Of a DNA stretch of 10,241 nucleotides, positions 6,340 to 10,241 are shown piece after piece. The DNA comes from Lachnospiraceae bacterium (GTDB lineage Bacteria > Bacillota > Clostridia > Lachnospirales > Lachnospiraceae), in the NCBI GenBank assembly GCA_017461685.1, contig JAFTXF010000043.1, positions 1-10,241 on the forward strand, written 5' to 3'. Numbering within the stretch: position 1 is the stretch's first letter; each line of letters starts with the position of its first letter. Made by a program: the position numbers and the translations under genes. The notes under the pieces are model-generated. The model made no database searches. It saw nothing but the letters and a program-made list of their open reading frames with translations, and was not told the origin of the DNA.

Positions 6340-6903
6340 ATGTCTACAAGACCAAAATTGGAAGAACTGAATGTACTGGATGATTTTATGCTAAATGCAA
6401 TTGCTAACAACCCGGATGTGGGAGAGTCATTCTTCCGGGAAGTATTATCCATACTATTGGAGCGGGAGATTGGAGCAATTCATGTCAAAGCCCAGTCTGT
6501 GATTCCTGGCGACACGCCGGAACTCAGGGGAATACGTCTGGATGTGGAAATTTACGAAGAGGATAATTCTCCGGCAAAGTGCCGCATTTACAATATGGAA
6601 TCACAAAACTATCCTGAGTTGGACATACAAAAGAGGAGCCGTTACTATCAGGCTAAGAAAGACAGTAAGGGTTTGAAGAGAGGAGAAAAGAAGTGGAGTA
6701 GGCTGCCGGATTTGTACATGATTATGATAACTACTTTTGACCCTTTCGGGGAGGACAGCATGGTATATACTTTTGAAAATACCTGCAAGGAATTTCCACT
6801 ACTTGAGTATCGTGATGGGCTGAAATTTATTTATTTTAATACCACAGGGAAAAAGTGCGTAGCGCAGGCAAAAAAAAGAATTGCTTACATACTTAAATCA
6901 TAG
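6340..6903 (+). CDS. Rpn-family PD-(D/E)XK nuclease, catalytic part (frameshifted)
   Basis: This is the N-terminal 187 residues of a protein of the Rpn/transposase_31-like PD-(D/E)XK family (recombination-promoting nucleases, often labelled 'PD-(D/E)XK nuclease family transposase'). Characteristic pieces are DDFMLNAI near the start, GIRLDVEIYEED (D68) and YNMESQ (E87-x-Q89, the metal-binding E-x-Q). QKRSRYYQAK (98-106) and ITTFDPFGED (130-139), then YTFENTC, follow. GAGGTG (6329-6334) lies five bases before ATG 6340. After the A8 run at 6870-6877 the frame ends quickly in RIAYILKS. Removing one A restores KKELLTYLNHS and joins the C-terminal part, giving ~301 residues, a normal family length. 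As read, the truncated protein still holds the presumed active site. Confidence 0.8.
   Translation: MSTRPKLEELNVLDDFMLNAIANNPDVGESFFREVLSILLEREIGAIHVKAQSVIPGDTPELRGIRLDVEIYEEDNSPAKCRIYNMESQNYPELDIQKRSRYYQAKKDSKGLKRGEKKWSRLPDLYMIMITTFDPFGEDSMVYTFENTCKEFPLLEYRDGLKFIYFNTTGKKCVAQAKKRIAYILKS
6870..6877 (+). other. A8 homopolymer at the frame break of the Rpn-like gene
   Basis: Eight consecutive A residues lie exactly where the upstream frame loses and the downstream frame gains family-like sequence. A run of seven would give one continuous gene. Such runs are slippage-prone in replication and transcription, and error-prone in some sequencing methods. Confidence 0.85.
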
Positions 6904-7246
6904 TAATATAGAAAGTGTAACAAATAAGCATGTTGCACATATACATGACTATGTGACACACGTAAAGCAATCAGCGGAGGTGAGAGAACGCTATATGACG
7001 ATTGGTGAGATGATGGATAGGAGTAAAGCGGAAGGATTAGCTGAGGGGTTAGCAAGAGGTGAGCAGATTGGCCGCAAAAAATCACTAATAAATCTTGTAT
7101 ATAGTATGCTTAACGATTTGGGGCAAATATCGGAAGAGTTACACGTTCGCTTGGAAAATGCAGACGAGGAAACTTTAATGCGATGGACAAAACTTGCTGC
7201 CAAGGCGGAAAGCTTGCAGGAATTTTTGGAGCAGACAAACATCTGA
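6878..7246 (+). pseudogene. C-terminal part of the Rpn-family nuclease, shifted frame
   Basis: This frame continues the protein that breaks at 6870-6877. It reads ELLTYLNHSNIES, then a helical stretch (HDYVTHVKQSAEVRERYMTI) where relatives have 'V..VK.S.EVR..YM'. An Ala/Glu/Gly-rich linker, AEGLAEGLARGEQ, is typical of this family. The last ~55 residues are helical (SLINLVYSMLNDLG to SLQEFLEQTNI). It has no ribosome binding site of its own: TTG 6881 is the first possible start and is not preceded by a purine-rich site. It would be made only by slippage or frameshifting at the A8 run, or not at all. The lack of further stop codons shows the lesion is recent, regulated, or a sequence error. Confidence 0.75.
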
Positions 7247-7291
7247 GTAGTGTAATAAGATTGTATGCATAGCTTAAAGGAAACAGTTAAA

Positions 7292-8050
7292 ATGAACGAA
7301 ACAGAATTGAAATTAGCTTGGGAAAAAGAAGAGGAAATAGCACATATTCAAGGCTGGGATTTTTCCCACATTCATGGGAAATATGAGGAAGAGAATGATT
7401 TGCCGTGGAATTATAAAGAGATAGTAACGCAGTATTTGAATAAAGATTTTAATATTTTGGATTATGATACCGGCGGTGGCGAATTTTTATTATCACTAAA
7501 TCACCCGTTTGATAAAACATCTGCAACCGAGGGATATGAACCAAATGTGCAATTATGCCAAGAAAAACTACTACCATTAGGAATTGATTTCAAAGAGTGC
7601 GATAACCCTTCGTGGATTCCATTTGATAATGAGGCTTTTGATGTTATAATTAATAGACATGGAGAGTTTGATGCTAAGGAATTGTATCGTCTTTTGAAAA
7701 AGGGAGGAATCTTCATTACACAACAGGTTGGTGGGGATAATGACAGAGACTTGGTGGAAATGGTGCTTCCGGGCACGGAAAAGCCTTTTCCGCATCTGAA
7801 TCTTACGCAACAACGGAAAGTGTTTGAAGATGCGGGTTTTCAAATTATTGCTGCAGAGGAAGCATACCGACCAATCAAGTTTTATGATATTGGTGCATTC
7901 GTGTGGTTTGCACATATTATTGAATGGGAGTTCCCAGGCTTTTCAGTTGATAAATGCTTTGAGCAATTGCTGAGAATGCAGAAAGTAATAGAGGATAAAG
8001 GATATGTGGAAGGCACTACCCATCGATATCTGATTGTGGCGAGGAAATAA
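7292..8050 (+). CDS. Class I SAM-dependent methyltransferase-like protein
   Basis: The 252-residue protein resembles class I methyltransferases that use S-adenosylmethionine. The region at 54-66 (NILDYDTGGGEFL) is motif I at the first strand. E80 in TEGYEPN is the acidic residue after strand 2, FDVIINRHGEFD (116-127) is the strand 4 region, and LLKKGGIFITQQVGG (134-148) is strand 5. The substrate is unknown. Close relatives usually read LD-x-G-T-G-G-G; here position 59 is Asp (GAT, one transition from GGT), so cofactor binding may be weakened. I chose ATG 7292 because AAAGGAAA (7276-7283) precedes it; ATG 7265 has no such site. It follows the Rpn-like gene by 45 bases and may share its transcript. 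A terminator follows directly. Confidence 0.8.
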   Translation: MNETELKLAWEKEEEIAHIQGWDFSHIHGKYEEENDLPWNYKEIVTQYLNKDFNILDYDTGGGEFLLSLNHPFDKTSATEGYEPNVQLCQEKLLPLGIDFKECDNPSWIPFDNEAFDVIINRHGEFDAKELYRLLKKGGIFITQQVGGDNDRDLVEMVLPGTEKPFPHLNLTQQRKVFEDAGFQIIAAEEAYRPIKFYDIGAFVWFAHIIEWEFPGFSVDKCFEQLLRMQKVIEDKGYVEGTTHRYLIVARK

Positions 8051-8087
8051 AAAAGACAGAAAGCCAGAGTAAGCTCTCTGTCTTTTT
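8051..8087 (+). terminator. Intrinsic terminator after the methyltransferase gene
   Basis: AAAAGACAGA (8051-8060) pairs with TCTGTCTTTT (8077-8086). A short inner GAG/CTC stem (8067-8069 with 8074-8076) lies across a six-base bulge, around TAAG. The T run at 8083-8087 completes it. It starts at the base after the stop codon. The A-rich left side could also let it work on the - strand. Confidence 0.85.
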
Positions 8088-8138
8088 GTATTAAAAGAAT
8101 ATCTAGATGTAATATTTTATAAAATTAGTCAAATAATA

Positions 8139-8167
8139 TTGAAAAATTGGGGGTAAAAAAGTATAAT
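8139..8167 (+). promoter_or_regulatory. Strong sigma-A-type promoter for the 553-residue protein
   Basis: TTGAAA (8139-8144, five of six to consensus) and a perfect TATAAT (8162-8167) are separated by 17 bases. The start of transcription would fall near 8174, at GAGCAGTGCTC (8174-8184). That hairpin shares bases with a second possible one, GCTCT/AGAGC (8181-8195). Confidence 0.85.
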
Positions 8168-8215
8168 GTGCTTGAGCAGTGCTCTGAAAGAGAGCGAGCA
8201 GAATGGAGGAATGTA

Positions 8216-9877
8216 ATGAATAAACAATTGCATGATCAGATCATAGAGGATTTGTTGTCCGGTGATCTGGAGAAAGACACTTATGGCGGAAAATGTATCG
8301 CCCAGTTATTATTCAATCCTAATGCCGGTGAGGAAGTTATCGACAGATTGAACCGTTTGGCAAGATGGTTTGAATTGCCGCACCAGACAATTGCTGGAAG
8401 AGACCTGCAGGGTGAGCCGGACTTTGTATCACACAAGTTGGTGCGTGCCTGCTATATGTTGGAAGACAAGCTTCCAAAGGAGACTATGGATTTGATTCAC
8501 AAGTACTTCACTCAGTGGAATTTTGAAAGTAAGTACAAATCTGAGAACCATATGTTCCTGTTCCATGAATCCAGATATTTGTATGCCATGAGATATCCGG
8601 ATACCTACTTTACACAGTATCAGAAGACGGCACAGGAAATCATCGAAGAAGACCGTAAGTTCTTGCAGGAGTTTATTCGTTTCAGAGCACAGAGAGGCTG
8701 GGCAGAGTTTGATTCTTATGGCTATGGTCATGAGGTATTCATTGTTCTTTTGAACTTATATGATTTTGCTGATGAACCGATGAAGAAGTTTGCAGAGATG
8801 TCAGCTAATGTAATGCTGATGGATATGATCATGGACTGCTCTAAGGAAGGCTATTTCGGCGGTGCTCACGGTAGAATTTATGAAACTACAGTATTTAATT
8901 TCCGTTGCGGCGGCATGAACATGGTATATAATTACTATTTTGGAACAGATTGCTACAAGTGTTCTTCGTTGGAACTGGTTGCAACAGGCTTCAAGCCTGC
9001 TGACTATGTATATGATGTAGTAAATTCCAGACCGGACAGCTGGGAGAACAGAGAGTGCAAGCATTTGCACAGTATTACTTATGATACACCTCACAAGCAG
9101 GTTCCTCAGGTACCGGGCAATATCAACAAGCGTACATATATTACCCCTGACTATATGATCGGTGGTGTAACCTGGCAGGATGATTATCCGGAAGGCAGCC
9201 CTGCAGCATGGTATGCACATCATCAGCAGCATGAATGGGAGCTTTCTTTTCTGTCTGCACCTGATTTACGTATTTTCAGCCATCATCCGGGCAGTACCGG
9301 ACCGGAGGGCAAGGAGCATGGTTACTGGACCGGTGACTTGTTCTGCTGCTGTGTACAGACCTTCAGTGACAAGAACATTGCTATGGCTACTTACGATATT
9401 CCGGAGAAGGAGCTCGACTTTATCCACGCTGCAGTGCCTCTTACCAAGTTAGAGACTGAGCAGGAAGGCAATTATCTGTGGATTAAGGCTTCCGAGAGAG
9501 TTTATGCAGTATTGTGGTTCTCTCAGGGCATTTTCGAAGGCGGCGAAGGTGAACTTAAGGAGAAGGAAGTCAGAAGCTATGGCCGTAAGCACGGTGTCGT
9601 ATGTACCGTTGCTACCAAAGAAGAATGCGGCGGCTATGAAGAGTTCAAGGCTATGGTTAAGGCTAATAAGCCGGAATTCGATGCGGACACTATGACCTTG
9701 TCTTACGCAAACCTGAAGATGAACAGACACGAGAGATTTATCGACGGTGAGCAGGTTGTATTCCCTTATGATACTTATGACAGCCCTTGCGTACACTCTA
9801 AGTGGGGCAGCGGCGTGATTGAGACAGATAAGGTTATTCTCGACTTTAATGGTTGGGGAACTGTTACCTACAAGTAA
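8216..9877 (+). CDS. Unassigned protein, possible helical-toroid glycan-active enzyme
   Basis: I do not recognise this 553-residue protein with certainty. There is no signal peptide or membrane segment, so it is probably cytoplasmic. The first ~250 residues are predicted helical. They carry SENHMFLFHESRYLYAMRYP (about 104-123), RGWAEFDSYGYGHEVFIVLL (about 162-181) and a GGAHGRIYE segment (about 218-226). This Asn/His/Tyr/Arg-rich pattern resembles uncharacterised proteins thought to have the (α/α) toroid of heparinase II/III- or alginate-lyase-like enzymes. The second half is richer in β-strand and aromatic residues (ITPDYMIGG, HHQQHEWELSFL, FSHHPGSTGPEG), as in a β-sandwich domain. A CCC triplet occurs in DLFCCCVQTF. 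I chose ATG 8216 because GGAGGA (8205-8210) is five bases upstream; an in-frame TTG at 8147 would lie upstream of the transcription start. It has its own strong promoter. Confidence 0.7.
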   Translation: MNKQLHDQIIEDLLSGDLEKDTYGGKCIAQLLFNPNAGEEVIDRLNRLARWFELPHQTIAGRDLQGEPDFVSHKLVRACYMLEDKLPKETMDLIHKYFTQWNFESKYKSENHMFLFHESRYLYAMRYPDTYFTQYQKTAQEIIEEDRKFLQEFIRFRAQRGWAEFDSYGYGHEVFIVLLNLYDFADEPMKKFAEMSANVMLMDMIMDCSKEGYFGGAHGRIYETTVFNFRCGGMNMVYNYYFGTDCYKCSSLELVATGFKPADYVYDVVNSRPDSWENRECKHLHSITYDTPHKQVPQVPGNINKRTYITPDYMIGGVTWQDDYPEGSPAAWYAHHQQHEWELSFLSAPDLRIFSHHPGSTGPEGKEHGYWTGDLFCCCVQTFSDKNIAMATYDIPEKELDFIHAAVPLTKLETEQEGNYLWIKASERVYAVLWFSQGIFEGGEGELKEKEVRSYGRKHGVVCTVATKEECGGYEEFKAMVKANKPEFDADTMTLSYANLKMNRHERFIDGEQVVFPYDTYDSPCVHSKWGSGVIETDKVILDFNGWGTVTYK

Positions 9878-9909
9878 ATTTAAGCTACAAATAAATAAAA
9901 ATACAAAAC

Positions 9910-9941
9910 AGGCTGCCAATCTCTCACGAGATGGGCAGCCT
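9910..9941 (-). terminator. Terminator of the ferredoxin unit, between convergent genes
   Basis: AGGCTGCC (9910-9917) pairs with GGCAGCCT (9934-9941), and ATCTC (9919-9923) pairs with GAGAT (9928-9932), around TCAC. On the - strand the hairpin is followed by GTTTTGTATTTTTATTT, a good U tract. On the + strand only TATTG follows, so it mainly serves the - strand gene. It may weakly stop the + strand gene that ends at 9877. Confidence 0.85.
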
Positions 9942-9974
9942 ATTGACATGTACAGTTTATAATTATGTGAATAA

Positions 9975-10169
9975 TTACTCTTCGATAGAGATTGCACGAG
10001 CCATACAGATGTCTGCTGCTGTACGAACATCATCCATATAATTGTTTGGTACATCGTCGTCACCGTATACACAGTATGCCTCATAGTTGTCATTCATTTT
10101 GAAAACGTCTGGTGCGATACCGGTGCAAGCCTGGCATCCGGCGCAGCCATCAACTTTAACTTTTGCCAT
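9975..10169 (-). CDS. Small [4Fe-4S] ferredoxin
   Basis: This 64-residue acidic protein is a low-potential electron carrier of the single-cluster ferredoxin type. The motif C9-x2-C12-x2-C15 (GCAGCQACTGIAPDVF) plus C55 near the C-terminus gives the four cluster ligands. In the Thermotoga-type relatives a further Cys four residues after the third ligand, and a Pro after the last, are common. Here they are Ala19 and Met56, so the usual disulfide partner is missing, while an extra Cys occurs at 33. GGGAGGA (complement of 10177-10183) lies seven bases before the start. It reads towards the 553-residue protein and ends in a good terminator. A probable upstream gene ends 21 bases before it, so it is likely the last gene of an operon. 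The redox partner is unknown. Confidence 0.9.
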   Translation of the reverse strand: MAKVKVDGCAGCQACTGIAPDVFKMNDNYEAYCVYGDDDVPNNYMDDVRTAADICMARAISIEE

Positions 10170-10190
10170 AGTAGAATCCTCCCTTGTATT

Positions 10191-10241
10191 TTATTGTATA
10201 AGACCAAGCTCTTTCCGCTTGTCTCTGATACCTTTGATAAC
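10191..10241 (-). CDS. C-terminal tail of an unidentified gene (partial)
   Basis: The - strand is open from the window edge to a TAA at 10193-10191, giving VIKGIRDKRKELGLIQ. The charged, helical end looks like a real protein C-terminus, and the stop lies just before the ferredoxin ribosome binding site, as in an operon. Sixteen residues are too few to name it. Confidence 0.5.
   Translation of the reverse strand, partial: VIKGIRDKRKELGLIQ

Noticed and set aside
8147..8215. Possible N-terminal extension of the 553-residue protein from TTG 8147
   Set aside because: The extension contains the TATAAT box and lies mostly upstream of the predicted transcription start, while ATG 8216 has GGAGGA five bases upstream.
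9449..10093. A 214-residue open frame on the - strand
   Set aside because: It lies antisense across the end of the 553-residue gene, a terminator hairpin and most of the ferredoxin gene, has no ribosome binding site, and resembles no protein family.
1..10241. tRNA, rRNA, CRISPR array, complete IS or phage genes
   Set aside because: I looked for cloverleaf patterns, regularly spaced repeats and transposase or integrase proteins; none was seen apart from the Rpn-type nuclease, which is not a classical transposase.

Overview
The window looks like chromosome of a low-to-moderate GC Firmicute, most likely a clostridial gut-type bacterium of the Lachnospiraceae or a close relative. The grounds are the gdpP-rplI-dnaB gene order, strong AGGAGG-type ribosome binding sites, sigma-A-like promoters and the style of the accessory proteins. 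Species cannot be named from the sequence alone.

Layout. Positions 1-268 hold hairpins (two look like terminators of an upstream gene) and a promoter. Positions 278-4168 form a housekeeping block on the + strand: a membrane-bound GdpP-type cyclic-di-AMP phosphodiesterase, ribosomal protein L9 (overlapping gdpP by 4 bases) and the replicative helicase DnaB, closed by a strong terminator. Positions 4213-4478 are a 266-base imperfect palindrome whose outer 50-base arms match at 49 of 50 positions. It sits 15 bases before the ribosome binding region of a MerR-type HTH/coiled-coil protein (4508-5161).

Positions about 5190-8090 look like an accessory segment, visibly richer in A+T. A consensus-perfect promoter precedes a divergent cytidine/blasticidin-deaminase-like protein. 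Then come a GNAT acetyltransferase lacking its N-terminal half, an Rpn-type PD-(D/E)XK nuclease split by one extra A in an A8 run, and a SAM-methyltransferase-like protein whose glycine-rich motif has Asp for its first Gly. Three of these four genes carry lesions or key substitutions, so the segment reads as acquired material undergoing decay, or partly controlled by slippage.

Positions 8139-9877 hold a good promoter and a 553-residue protein of a family I cannot assign with certainty. Its N-terminal part suggests a helical toroid of the kind seen in heparinase/alginate-lyase-like proteins. On the - strand, facing it, are a small [4Fe-4S] ferredoxin and the tail of another gene, with a terminator hairpin between the convergent genes.

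The genes fall into independent transcription units. Only gdpP-rplI-dnaB and the ferredoxin with its upstream neighbour look like operons. The items most worth a second look are the 266-base palindrome, the A8 frameshift in the nuclease gene, the odd deaminase and the unassigned large protein.
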